NCBI RefSeq assembly: GCF_012641335.1 | Contig: NZ_JABAID010000001.1 | Coordinates: 586,808 to 650,807, forward strand | Length of the DNA: 64,000 nt | Direction of reading: 5' to 3' | Source of the DNA: Novosphingobium sp. ERN07 | GTDB lineage: Bacteria; Pseudomonadota; Alphaproteobacteria; Sphingomonadales; Sphingomonadaceae | Position numbers and translations under genes: made by a program | Part shown: piece after piece, positions 8,292-15,186 of the stretch | Layout: each line of letters begins with the position of its first letter | How positions within the stretch are numbered: the stretch's first letter is position 1 | Notes under the pieces: generated by a model | Told to the model about the DNA's origin: nothing | Seen by the model: the letters and a program-made list of their open reading frames with translations, nothing else | Databases searched by the model: none

Positions 8292-10295
8292 GTGGATTTC
8301 AGGACTGGAGATGGCTCCGTGGTTGCGCAAGACGAACTGGCGTTGGCAAGCGCCCCGGAATCGACCGGTGAGGCGAAGGCAATGGATATGAACACCAAGG
8401 ACGCAGGCAGCGATGCGCTGGTCGCCGGGATGGCGGCAACGGTTGCCGCTGCGGCTGTAGCCGCTGCGCCGGTCAGCGATTCCAAGAAGGTCAATCCGCG
8501 CCGCTTCACCATCGTGACCGATGACAGCCGCGATGCGCGCCTGACCGATTTCGGCAAGGATACGCTGGACGACCGCTATCTGCTGCCGGGCGAAAAGTAT
8601 CAGGATCTGTTCGCGCGTGTGGCCGATGCCTATGCCGACGATCAGGAGCACGCCCAGCGGCTCTATGACTATATCTCGAAGCTGTGGTTCATGCCCGCAA
8701 CGCCGGTGCTTTCGAACGGCGGCACCGGGCGCGGCCTGCCCATTTCGTGCTATCTGAACTCGGTGGATGACAGCCTTGAAGGCATCGTTGCCACGTGGAA
8801 CGAGAACGTGTGGCTCGCCTCGCGCGGGGGCGGCATCGGCACCTATTGGGGGCAGGTGCGCGGCATTGGCGAGAGCGTGGGCCTGAACGGCAAGACCAGC
8901 GGCATCATCCCCTTCGTGCGCGTGATGGACAGCCTGACGTTGGCGATTTCGCAAGGGTCGCTGCGCCGTGGTTCGGCGGCGTGCTACCTTGATGTGTCGC
9001 ACCCGGAAATCGAGGAGTTCCTCGAAATCCGCAAGCCGAGCGGCGACTTCAACCGCAAGGCGCTGAACCTGCATCACGGCGTGCTGCTGACCGACGAATT
9101 CATGGAAGCCGTGCGCGATGGTGCCGAATTCCACCTGCGCAGCCCCAAGGACGGCTCTGTGCGCAGCACGGTGGACGCGCGTTCGCTGTTCCAGAAGCTG
9201 GTCGAAACCCGCCTTGCCACGGGCGAGCCGTACATCGTGTTCAACGATACGGTGAACCGCATGATGCCCAAGCATCACCGCGATCTGGGGCTTAAGGTTT
9301 CAACCTCGAACCTCTGTTCAGAAATCACCCTGCCCACGGGGCGCGACCATCTGGGCAACGATCGCACGGCGGTGTGCTGCCTGTCCTCGCTCAACCTTGA
9401 AACGTGGGACGAATGGAACGGCGACAAGCGCTTTATCGAAGACGTGCTGCGTTTCCTCGACAACGTGCTGCAGGACTATATCGACCGCGCGCCCAGCGAA
9501 ATGGCCCGCGCCAAGTATTCGGCCATGCGCGAACGCAGCGTCGGCATGGGCGTGATGGGCTTCCATTCGTTCCTGCAGATGAAGGGCATCGCGTTTGAAA
9601 GCGCGATGGCCAAGGCGTGGAACCTCAAGATGTTCAAGCACGTCGCCGCCAAGGCCGACGAGGCTTCGCTGATGCTGGCGCAGGAACGCGGGCCGTGCCC
9701 CGATGCCGCCGACATGGGCGTGATGCAGCGCTTTTCGTGCAAGATGGCAATTGCGCCGACCGCTTCGATCAGCATCATCTGCGGCGGCACCTCTGCCTGT
9801 ATCGAGCCGATCCCGGCGAATATCTACACGCACAAGACGCTGTCCGGCTCGTTCGTGGTGAAGAACCCGTACCTGCAGAAGCTGCTGGCCGAAAAGAGCA
9901 AGGATTCCACCAACGTGTGGAACTCGATCCTCGAACACGGCGGATCGATCCAGCACCTCGATTTCCTCAGCCCCGATGAAAAGGCGATCTACAAGACCAG
10001 CTTCGAGATCGACCAGCGCTGGCTGCTGGAATTCGCGGCAGACCGCACGCCCTTCATCGATCAGGCCCAGTCGCTGAACCTCTATATCCCGGCAGACGTG
10101 GACAAGTGGGATCTGATGATGCTGCACTTCCAGGCGTGGGAAAAGGGCATCAAGAGCCTGTACTATCTCCGCTCGAAGTCGGTCCAGCGCGCCGGGTTTG
10201 CCGGCGGCGTTGAGGCGGACAACACCTCCGCCGCGCCCAAGATCGAGCTTTCGGCGGGCGAGACGGATTACGAGGAATGTCTGGCCTGCCAGTAA
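8292..10295 (+). CDS. nrdA: Ribonucleoside-diphosphate reductase, alpha (large) subunit, class I
   Basis: The product makes deoxyribonucleotides from NDPs in complex with NrdB. Visible signatures are the R1 barrel start ATPVLSNGGTGRGLPISCYLNS with the first redox cysteine, NLCSEITLP with the radical cysteine, AVCCLSSLNLE with the second redox cysteine, PTASISIICGGTSACIEP, and a C-terminal swinging-arm pair CLACQ. The first 80 residues are low-complexity and show no recognisable ATP-cone, so overall dATP inhibition may be missing. I choose the GTG at 8292 (MDFRTGDGS); the frame is open from a GTG at 8262. The partner nrdB lies 2.2 kb downstream and is not co-transcribed in an obvious way. Confidence 0.95.
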   Translation: MDFRTGDGSVVAQDELALASAPESTGEAKAMDMNTKDAGSDALVAGMAATVAAAAVAAAPVSDSKKVNPRRFTIVTDDSRDARLTDFGKDTLDDRYLLPGEKYQDLFARVADAYADDQEHAQRLYDYISKLWFMPATPVLSNGGTGRGLPISCYLNSVDDSLEGIVATWNENVWLASRGGGIGTYWGQVRGIGESVGLNGKTSGIIPFVRVMDSLTLAISQGSLRRGSAACYLDVSHPEIEEFLEIRKPSGDFNRKALNLHHGVLLTDEFMEAVRDGAEFHLRSPKDGSVRSTVDARSLFQKLVETRLATGEPYIVFNDTVNRMMPKHHRDLGLKVSTSNLCSEITLPTGRDHLGNDRTAVCCLSSLNLETWDEWNGDKRFIEDVLRFLDNVLQDYIDRAPSEMARAKYSAMRERSVGMGVMGFHSFLQMKGIAFESAMAKAWNLKMFKHVAAKADEASLMLAQERGPCPDAADMGVMQRFSCKMAIAPTASISIICGGTSACIEPIPANIYTHKTLSGSFVVKNPYLQKLLAEKSKDSTNVWNSILEHGGSIQHLDFLSPDEKAIYKTSFEIDQRWLLEFAADRTPFIDQAQSLNLYIPADVDKWDLMMLHFQAWEKGIKSLYYLRSKSVQRAGFAGGVEADNTSAAPKIELSAGETDYEECLACQ

Positions 10296-10309
10296 CTTAG
10301 ATTTGTTTC

Positions 10310-10318
10310 TGTGGAAAA
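10310..10318 (-). promoter_or_regulatory. DnaA box-like site
   Basis: On the minus strand this reads TTTTCCACA, which fits the relaxed DnaA consensus TTWTNCACA. It lies 15 bases past the nrdA stop codon. Confidence 0.4.
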
Positions 10319-10403
10319 GCGGACAACTTACAGTGGCGTCGATTCGTCGGCGCGGCTGGTAAACGGTATTTAAAGAGTTGGTTCGAGTCGTAAGACAAGA
10401 ATC

Positions 10404-10438
10404 AAAAAGGGGAAGGAAGTCTTTCGACAACCTTCCCC
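10404..10438 (-). terminator. Rho-independent terminator of the candidate small RNA
   Basis: The 8-bp stem 10431-10438 with 10409-10416 stacks, over a TT/TT mismatch, on GTC/GAC with a GAAA tetraloop (minus-strand reading). It is followed by TTTTT at 10408-10404. On the plus strand there is no U-run, so it does not serve nrdA. Confidence 0.75.
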
Positions 10439-10545
10439 GTGCAAGCTGAACGACAAGTGTGACGAGCAGCCCGCTTGGCAGCTCCTGACTCGCATGGCTT
10501 GTCGTTCTGGTCAACCTGATGTCTCCGGCATCAGGTGGGAGACCT

Positions 10546-10554
10546 TGTGGATAA
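10546..10554 (-). promoter_or_regulatory. Perfect DnaA box
   Basis: The minus strand reads TTATCCACA, the exact strong DnaA box. It lies at the 5' side of the candidate small RNA, 250 bases downstream of nrdA. A near match, TCATCCACA, is at 11004-11012. Confidence 0.5.
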
Positions 10555-10586
10555 GCCTGTCGATTTTTTTCCGGCAGCGCCTGCCA

Positions 10587-10605
10587 TGAGTCATATCTCA
10601 TGACT
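10587..10605. promoter_or_regulatory. Overlapping dyad, possible operator
   Basis: The stretch ATGAGTCATATCTCATGAC contains two overlapping inverted repeats: ATGAG/CTCAT around TCATAT, and GTCAT/ATGAC around ATCTC. It sits between the small RNA candidate (minus) and the 60-aa gene (plus), where divergent promoters are expected. The regulator is unknown. Confidence 0.35.
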
Positions 10606-10704
10606 TTGCTTGCAGCAGCTCGTGCTCAAACGGAATTTCCGTTGCATGGGTTTCGTCGATCAACGCGTCTGTCCGGGGAGCAGCGCGGCAAGAAAGTCAC
10701 TAAG

Positions 10705-10887
10705 ATGAACTACTACAACGCACGCAAGCCTATCGGCACCACCGCACGCACTGGCGAAGTTTGCCCCGAGTCCGGGGTCTGGCAGTCCATTGATACGCCT
10801 TCCACGACTGCCCCTATTGCCAAGGGGAACCGCATGCCTCCTCATAACGGCAAGTCGGTGACTTGGAAGCTGGTGCGTCACGCTTGA
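10705..10887 (+). CDS. Conserved-looking 60-aa protein, function unknown
   Basis: The frame from the ATG at 10705 encodes MNYYNARKPIGTTARTGEVC and then PESGVWQSID, KGNRMPPHNGKSVTWKLVRHA. The pattern of one cysteine followed by SG-W, then KGxxMPP and a Trp near the end, looks like a compact beta-rich fold rather than random sequence. I recall similar short proteins, but not a family name. The Shine-Dalgarno sequence is weak. A 14-bp hairpin directly follows the stop codon, which supports a monocistronic gene. A longer frame upstream (from 10600) overlaps the dyad and is less likely. Confidence 0.6.
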   Translation: MNYYNARKPIGTTARTGEVCPESGVWQSIDTPSTTAPIAKGNRMPPHNGKSVTWKLVRHA

Positions 10888-11205
10888 TAAGGATTGGAGG
10901 GCCTGAGCTTCAGGCCCTCCAATCTCGACGGGTCATTGCGGATTGTGCACTCTATATCTTGCGCTTGCTGGAGAGCCTGTGCCGACATATTGTGTATTTC
11001 GCCTGTGGATGACGTTTCTCCATATCTACCATGCGCTTCGAATTACGGTATTCTCAACCCATGTTCAGTCGCGCAATTCCGTTACATCCCGCGACATTTC
11101 GCGGCTTGCGCCCTGCCGCTCCGTTCGGCCATTTGCGCGTGTCCGGCTCGATCCCGGCTGGGACGCAAATGGGGGCGACTTGTTCGCCGGGAACGGAAGG
11201 AATTG
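10888..11205. other. Intergenic region before the PepSY gene with NrdR-like sites
   Basis: After the hairpin at 10893-10923 there is no supported gene until 11206. The sequence ACTCTATATCTTGCGC (10949-10964) matches 12 of 16 positions of the NrdR box as I remember it, and CCGACATATTGTGTAT (10982-10997) is a weaker copy 33 bases on. NrdR boxes usually occur as pairs about three helical turns apart. The next gene is not a reductase, so either the match is chance or the small gene cluster belongs to the regulon. Confidence 0.35.
10893..10923 (+). terminator. Strong hairpin after the 60-aa gene
   Basis: Two perfect 14-base arms (10893-10906 and 10910-10923) enclose a three-base loop, six bases after the stop codon. 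There is no U-run, so it may stop transcription poorly or stabilise the 3' end of the mRNA. Confidence 0.6.
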
Positions 11206-11586
11206 ATGATGCGCAAGTGGCACCGCTGGATCACGGTGTTTTTCGGCGTGTTCATGCTGTGGATGGCCTTTACGGGCGTTGCCAGCCATGTGACCGCGCT
11301 TTGGCCTTCGGGCGAACAGGCCGGGCCGCCGCCTGTGCCGCAGGGCTTCGTCTGCCCCGAAACGATGATGTGCCGGCCCAAGGCGCCTCCGGGCGGCATG
11401 AAGTCGCTCGTCGGTTGGTTCCACCATCTGCATTCGGGCGAGGAATTCGGGCCGGTGGGCACGGCGATCTCGCTGATGACAGGCTTCGCGCTGCTGTTCT
11501 TCAGCATTTCGGGCCTGTGGATGTATTTCTCGATGTGGAAGAACCGCAAGGATCGCAGCCTGAAACCCGGCTGGTTCTGGAAATAA
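11206..11586 (+). CDS. Small PepSY-type membrane protein
   Basis: The ATG at 11206 follows GGAAGGAA at a fitting distance and gives 126 residues. The product begins MMRKWHRWITVFFGVFMLWM, the typical first transmembrane helix of PepSY_TM proteins. A Cys-containing periplasmic loop follows (FVCPETMMCRPKAPPGG), then GWFHHLHSG and a second helix (ISLMTGFALLFFSISGLWMYF), ending in a basic tail. Larger relatives are linked to TonB-dependent iron or copper uptake. This short two-helix version keeps the HxxHSG element, which could bind haem or metal. It ends before the very strong hairpins at 11596-11701. Confidence 0.75.
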   Translation: MMRKWHRWITVFFGVFMLWMAFTGVASHVTALWPSGEQAGPPPVPQGFVCPETMMCRPKAPPGGMKSLVGWFHHLHSGEEFGPVGTAISLMTGFALLFFSISGLWMYFSMWKNRKDRSLKPGWFWK

Positions 11587-11595
11587 GCGAAAATC

Positions 11596-11677
11596 GCGGC
11601 ACCGGCCCGCTCCCCCAGCCCGGCTGCCCTCGCGGTATGCTCTGGGTGGCCGGGCCGGGGGAGCGGGCCGGTGCCGC
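11596..11677. repeat. Very long perfect inverted repeat
   Basis: Arms of 21 bases (11596-11616 and 11657-11677) are perfectly complementary. After one mismatch the pairing continues with GCCCGGC/GCCGGGC (11618-11624 and 11649-11655), leaving a 24-base loop. It lies between the convergent PepSY and DUF2171 genes. There is no U-run on either side. It is far stronger than a normal terminator and may be a mobile or processed element. Confidence 0.7.
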
Positions 11678-11679
11678 AA

Positions 11680-11701
11680 GCCTTCCGCGGATGCGGAAGG
11701 C
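11680..11701. terminator. Second strong hairpin between convergent genes
   Basis: A 9-bp stem GCCTTCCGC/GCGGAAGGC with loop GGAT follows the long inverted repeat by two bases. A U-run is lacking. Confidence 0.5.
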
Positions 11702-11710
11702 GCACCACGC

Positions 11711-11744
11711 AAAAAAGAAGAACGCCCCGCTTTTCAGCGAGGCG
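11711..11744 (-). terminator. Rho-independent terminator of the DUF2171 gene
   Basis: On the minus strand CGCCTCGCT/AGCGGGGCG pairs over nine positions (one G-T) around a GAAA tetraloop and is followed by TTCTTCTTTTTT. A second hairpin (11790-11800 with 11809-11819) lies between it and the stop codon. Confidence 0.85.
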
Positions 11745-11840
11745 TCTCCCGGCCGCGTGGCGCAGCCTGGTCCCGAAGGGGGCGGGACGTTCGTGCAGCC
11801 GGGAGCAAGGCTGCACGAAACCTGCGCCTTCCTCCAGGGC

Positions 11841-12215
11841 CTATTTCTCTTCCAGCATACCCCAGGCCGTATCGCCGTTTGCCGAAAGGCGAACGCGATC
11901 GCCTTCCACACCGGCAACCAGCCCGCACGAGAGGTAATGATGGTGGCCCTCATGGGTTCCACCTTCGAAGCCCGCGCCGGAATCCTTTTTGGTCAGCTTG
12001 ATCCGGTCGCCCTCGATACCATCGACGGTGCCGATGTGGGCGCCGTCAGCGCCGATCACTTCCATGTGTTCGCGGATGCGGCTTTTCATGTCGTGATCGG
12101 TGCCAGAGCCGCCGCCCATCTGGCCGCTGCCCTGCTGGAACTGCTCCTGTTGGCCGGGATGTTGGATATTCGCGCCGGTAACGTTGCGCGAGTCGTTCGG
12201 CTCATATTCGCCCAT
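11841..12215 (-). CDS. DUF2171 domain protein
   Basis: This 124-residue protein has a flexible Gln/Gly-rich N-terminus (about 1-42) and a PRC-barrel-like DUF2171 domain. The domain begins IREHMEVIGADGAHIGTVDG, followed by GDRIKLTKKDS, EGHHHYLSCGLV and GDRVRLSANGD. The two beta-rich halves and the HHHY segment are typical of DUF2171. The family is small, cytosolic and of unknown function, and in sphingomonads is often stress-linked. GGAGAA precedes the ATG at 12215. The gene is transcribed alone and ends at the terminator at 11711-11744. Confidence 0.85.
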   Translation of the reverse strand: MGEYEPNDSRNVTGANIQHPGQQEQFQQGSGQMGGGSGTDHDMKSRIREHMEVIGADGAHIGTVDGIEGDRIKLTKKDSGAGFEGGTHEGHHHYLSCGLVAGVEGDRVRLSANGDTAWGMLEEK

Positions 12216-12489
12216 GACAATTCTCCTGTGGTTTCAGTTGGTTATAGGGCGTGCGCCACACTGCGCCGCCATGCCACCTCAACCGCCGCCGCCAGCGCCC
12301 GTTCCGCCAAGCACCCCGGCATAGCGCCAACCCGCGCGGCCCGCGCGCCGGGCCGAAGCGACCTGCCCCAAAGCGCACGATTCCCGGCGGTGGAAAACCC
12401 CGTCACTATCCCCGGCCAAGGCCCCCGCCCGCCTTTCGCCGCAAGCCGCCAGACCTTACATTAAAAGAATCAGCACAGGATATCCGCCC

Positions 12490-13545
12490 ATGCCTCTTCT
12501 CGAAGCCCGCCCGACCTACAAGCCTTTCGAATATCCGTGGGCCTATGAATTCTGGAAGCGCCAGCAGCAGGTGCACTGGCTGCCTGAGGAAGTGCCGCTG
12601 GGCGAGGACTGCCGCGACTGGGCGCAGAAGATTTCCGAGCATGAGCGCAACCTGCTGACGCAAATATTCCGCTTCTTCACGCAGGCCGACGTGGAAGTGC
12701 AGAACTGCTACCACGAGCAGTACGGCCGCGTGTTCAAGCCGACCGAGATCAAGATGATGCTGACCGCGTTTTCAAACATGGAAACGGTGCACATCGCGGC
12801 CTACAGCCACCTGCTTGACACCATCGGCATGCCCGAAAGCGAATACGGCATGTTCCTCGAATACGAGGAGCTGAAGGCCAAGCACGATTATCTGCAGCAG
12901 TTCGGCGTGGACACGGACGAGGATATAGCCCGCACGCTCGCCATGTTCGGCGGCTTTACCGAAGGGCTGCAGCTTTTCGCCAGCTTCGCCATGCTGATGA
13001 ACTTCCCGCGCTTCAACAAGATGAAGGGCATGGGCCAGATCGTGAGCTGGTCGGTCCGCGATGAATCGCTGCACTGCGAAGGCATCACCCGCCTGTTCCA
13101 CGCCTTTGTGAAGGAACGGGGCTGCCTGACCAAGGCGGTGAAGGAAGACATCATCGATTGCTGCCAGAAGACGGTGCGACTGGAAGATGCCTTCATCGAT
13201 CTGGCCTTTGAACAAGGCCCGGTGCCGGGCATGAGCGCCAAGGACATCAAACGCTACATCCGCTACATCGCCGACTGGCGTCTGGGCCAGTTGGGCTTCC
13301 AGCCGATCTACATGATCGAAGACCACCCCCTGCCGTGGCTCGCCCCGCTGCTGAACGGCGTGGAACACGCCAACTTCTTCGAAACCCGCGCGACGGAATA
13401 TTCGAAAGCCGCCACGCGCGGTGACTGGAACACCGTGTGGACCAGCTTTGACAAGCGCCGCAGCGCAAAGAGCGCCGCGAATGTGGAAGTGCCGGTTGAG
13501 GTGGAGGTGGATATGTTTGGCGGCGCGGGGATTGCGGCGGAGTAG
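12490..13545 (+). CDS. nrdB: Ribonucleoside-diphosphate reductase, beta (small) subunit, class I
   Basis: The 351-residue product is the di-iron radical subunit that activates NrdA. Metal-ligand positions can be assigned: D67 (FTQADVEV), E98 and H101 (METVHIAAY), the glutamate in GGFTEGLQL, and E and H in VRDESLHCEGI. Tyr105 in the EtvHiaaY spacing is the expected stable tyrosyl radical, so this is a class Ia-type enzyme. The C-terminus, EVEVDMFGG, would dock to NrdA. AGGA precedes the ATG at 12490. It is separated from nrdA by four other features, so coordination must come from separate promoters. Confidence 0.95.
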   Translation: MPLLEARPTYKPFEYPWAYEFWKRQQQVHWLPEEVPLGEDCRDWAQKISEHERNLLTQIFRFFTQADVEVQNCYHEQYGRVFKPTEIKMMLTAFSNMETVHIAAYSHLLDTIGMPESEYGMFLEYEELKAKHDYLQQFGVDTDEDIARTLAMFGGFTEGLQLFASFAMLMNFPRFNKMKGMGQIVSWSVRDESLHCEGITRLFHAFVKERGCLTKAVKEDIIDCCQKTVRLEDAFIDLAFEQGPVPGMSAKDIKRYIRYIADWRLGQLGFQPIYMIEDHPLPWLAPLLNGVEHANFFETRATEYSKAATRGDWNTVWTSFDKRRSAKSAANVEVPVEVEVDMFGGAGIAAE

Positions 13546-13621
13546 ATTGACGAAATCAATCAAATGGCGTAGAACGAAATGGGAACAAAGGCTGGAATAC
13601 TTCATTCGTGTGGGTCAGTGA

Positions 13622-14125
13622 ATGTATGATGTGAGAGACATCACGAACTTCATTCTCGAGTTTGCGGATCGTCGTGGACTTAGGATGACAAATCTTGCCC
13701 TGCAGAAGTTGCTCTACTTTGCCCATGGCTGGTTCTACGCCATGTATGATAAGCCTTTGGTAAAAAGCAAGTTTGAGGCTTGGAAGTATGGCCCAGTTCA
13801 AAGGGTCATATACGATCAGTTCAAAGCGTTTCGAGATCAGCCAATTCGCGACGTAAAAGCTACATATATTGACCCTTTAACTGGTGAGTCAGTATACAGG
13901 CCGCATAACGTTGAATCTCAACATGCATCTATGATTGAGTTAGTGCTGGAGCAATACGCACAATATACGGCCAATCAATTGGTTGAAGCTTCACATGTGG
14001 AAGATGGTCCTTGGGAGTATGTCTGGCAGCAGGCAGACGATTCAATTTATCCTGGTATGAAGATCCCAGACGCACTTATTCTTGATCACTTTCGACGGAT
14101 AACGCCTGTCGTCACACTGCATTAA
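13622..14125 (+). CDS. Panacea-domain (DUF4065) antitoxin-like protein
   Basis: The 167-residue product matches the Panacea/SocA/GepA family: MTNLALQKLLYFAHGWFYA, then FEAWKYGPVQRVIYDQF, and a C-terminal LVEASHVEDGPWEYVW. Panacea proteins act as antitoxins for many unrelated toxins (PanAT systems); Caulobacter SocA presents its toxin to the ClpXP protease. The gene is clearly more AT-rich than nrdB before it and ruvA after it, which suggests transfer. It is followed after 11 bases by an unknown gene with a good ribosome site, the standard antitoxin-toxin order for this family. Confidence 0.88.
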   Translation: MYDVRDITNFILEFADRRGLRMTNLALQKLLYFAHGWFYAMYDKPLVKSKFEAWKYGPVQRVIYDQFKAFRDQPIRDVKATYIDPLTGESVYRPHNVESQHASMIELVLEQYAQYTANQLVEASHVEDGPWEYVWQQADDSIYPGMKIPDALILDHFRRITPVVTLH

Positions 14126-14136
14126 GGAGATAACCT

Positions 14137-14829
14137 TTGTCTCGTACGGTAGATATCATTGATGCAGCCAGAATGACGGCTTCGACGTCTCGAGAAACGA
14201 CATCTCGTGTCAGTCAATATTTTGGTGATGCAGGCCCGTTCAGTTATGGCGGTGTGAGGAAGCTAACGCCTATTTTGCTGGGAGGTACGCTGCCCTACAC
14301 AGTGGCAGTCAGTGGTCTTGAAAAGATCAAGTTCGACTTAGCACGAAAGTGTAACCTTGAGGTTGCACAGCTCATTGCAAAATGTGAGACTTTCTGCGGA
14401 AGCACCTTTTACCCGCTGAAAAAGATAGTGTACGCAGTGGATCGAGATTTCTCGTTAAGCCTCCGTCCCGAGACTGTCGCTGTTGTTAATGGGATACCGA
14501 ATCTCATTTTTCTACAACCACGGAAAAACCCGACCCCTTGGGCTTATAATTCATCTTTTATGCGCCGGGTGCTTGAGGAAGTTTACGCAGATTACTTTGA
14601 TGAATTCAAGATTTGGCTTATCGATACTGAGGCGGTCATAGGAAATGTGCGTCAGTTAGCACTTGTCGACTTACAGTCCGTTCCTTCTATGTCAGAACGG
14701 GAATTTACCCGTAGAATTGCATCGCTTCGCCAAGCTTGGCGACTTCACCTCATGGGGCCGAAGCAAAAACGCCAAAAGCCTGATCGGCCAGATCATCGCC
14801 AGACTGGCTTTGGGTTTTTGGAAGAATGA
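14137..14829 (+). CDS. Unknown protein, probable toxin partner of the Panacea antitoxin
   Basis: The TTG at 14137 lies seven bases after AAGGAG, so I take it as the start of a 230-residue product. I do not recognise a family. The protein looks like one globular alpha/beta domain (FGDAGPFSYGGVRKLTPILL, KKIVYAVDRDFSLSLRPETVAVVNGIP, FKIWLIDTEAVIG) followed by a basic tail ending QTGFGFLEE. The tail segment QTGFGF resembles a hexapeptide beta-clamp binding motif (QxxLxF-like). This would fit the SocB precedent, a toxin that binds DnaN, but that is inference. Base composition is as low in GC as the antitoxin gene. Confidence 0.6.
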   Translation: MSRTVDIIDAARMTASTSRETTSRVSQYFGDAGPFSYGGVRKLTPILLGGTLPYTVAVSGLEKIKFDLARKCNLEVAQLIAKCETFCGSTFYPLKKIVYAVDRDFSLSLRPETVAVVNGIPNLIFLQPRKNPTPWAYNSSFMRRVLEEVYADYFDEFKIWLIDTEAVIGNVRQLALVDLQSVPSMSEREFTRRIASLRQAWRLHLMGPKQKRQKPDRPDHRQTGFGFLEE

Positions 14830-14856
14830 AACTGTCGTTAGTCAAATAGCTCAAAG

Positions 14857-15096
14857 ATGGGTAACGCCCCCTCGCCTTTGTCTGCGCATTTTGATGAACA
14901 CAATTTGTGGGTCGAACTGATCGACGGCCGCACACTCGGTGTGCCCCTTACATGGTTTCCGCGTCTGCTCCATGCATCAGAATCAGACAGGTTGGCGTTC
15001 TTCCTGAGCCGCGATGGCATCCATTGGGATGAACTGGACGAGGACATTTCGGTCGAGGGACTGCTCAGCGTGTCCCTGCACAGACCTTTTACTTAA
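14857..15096 (+). CDS. DUF2442 domain protein
   Basis: The 79-residue product has the DUF2442 layout: LWVELIDGRTLGVPLTWFPRL, then the tail DGIHWDELDEDISVEGLL. DUF2442 proteins are commonly the second gene of a small pair with DUF4160, which behaves like a toxin-antitoxin unit. Here no DUF4160 gene is adjacent. It follows the probable Panacea partner by 27 bases and could be read from the same transcript. The start ATG at 14857 has only a weak ribosome site. Confidence 0.82.
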   Translation: MGNAPSPLSAHFDEHNLWVELIDGRTLGVPLTWFPRLLHASESDRLAFFLSRDGIHWDELDEDISVEGLLSVSLHRPFT

Positions 15097-15186
15097 CTGC
15101 TGGTGCTGCTGCCCACCCCCGACGCCTCCCGCCTGCGGGAGGGGGGCCGCGACCGGCACTTGCCCCGCGCTCTGCAATGATGGCAC

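Larger units (their letters stand above)
10404..10560 (-). ncRNA. Candidate structured small RNA with its own terminator
   Basis: The gap between nrdA and the next gene folds into consecutive helices when read on the minus strand. The first is GGTC/GACC outside CCTGATG/CATCAGG (10509-10544). The second is a perfect 10-bp helix (10498-10507 with 10448-10457) that encloses a second hairpin, 10477-10484 with 10464-10471. The third is a terminator hairpin. The final stem GGGGAAGG/CCTTCCCC contains an inner GTC/GAC closed by GAAA and is followed on the minus strand only by TTTTTG, which fixes the direction. No reading frame in it looks coding. The 5' end is not located; an upstream dyad at 10587-10605 may mark the promoter. 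It does not match 6S, SRP, RNase P RNA or tmRNA as I remember them. Confidence 0.5.

Noticed and set aside
10376..10395. GGTTCGAGTC, T-loop-like, considered as a tRNA or tmRNA piece
   Set aside because: No acceptor stem, anticodon arm or tag-coding sequence could be fitted around it.
9318..10601. A 427-residue open frame on the minus strand opposite nrdA
   Set aside because: It is the antisense of a clear coding gene in high-GC DNA, shows no domain, and runs through the structured intergenic region.
10296..10704. Cluster of DnaA boxes considered as a replication origin
   Set aside because: Only one perfect box, no AT-rich unwinding region, and the neighbours (nrdA, PepSY) are not those of known alphaproteobacterial origins.
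11031..12464. A 477-residue plus-strand frame overlapping PepSY and DUF2171
   Set aside because: It crosses two real genes in other frames and the strong hairpins, and has no recognisable domain.
13545..13561. GATTGA/TCAATC hairpin after nrdB considered as a terminator
   Set aside because: Six-base stem with no U-run; too weak to call.
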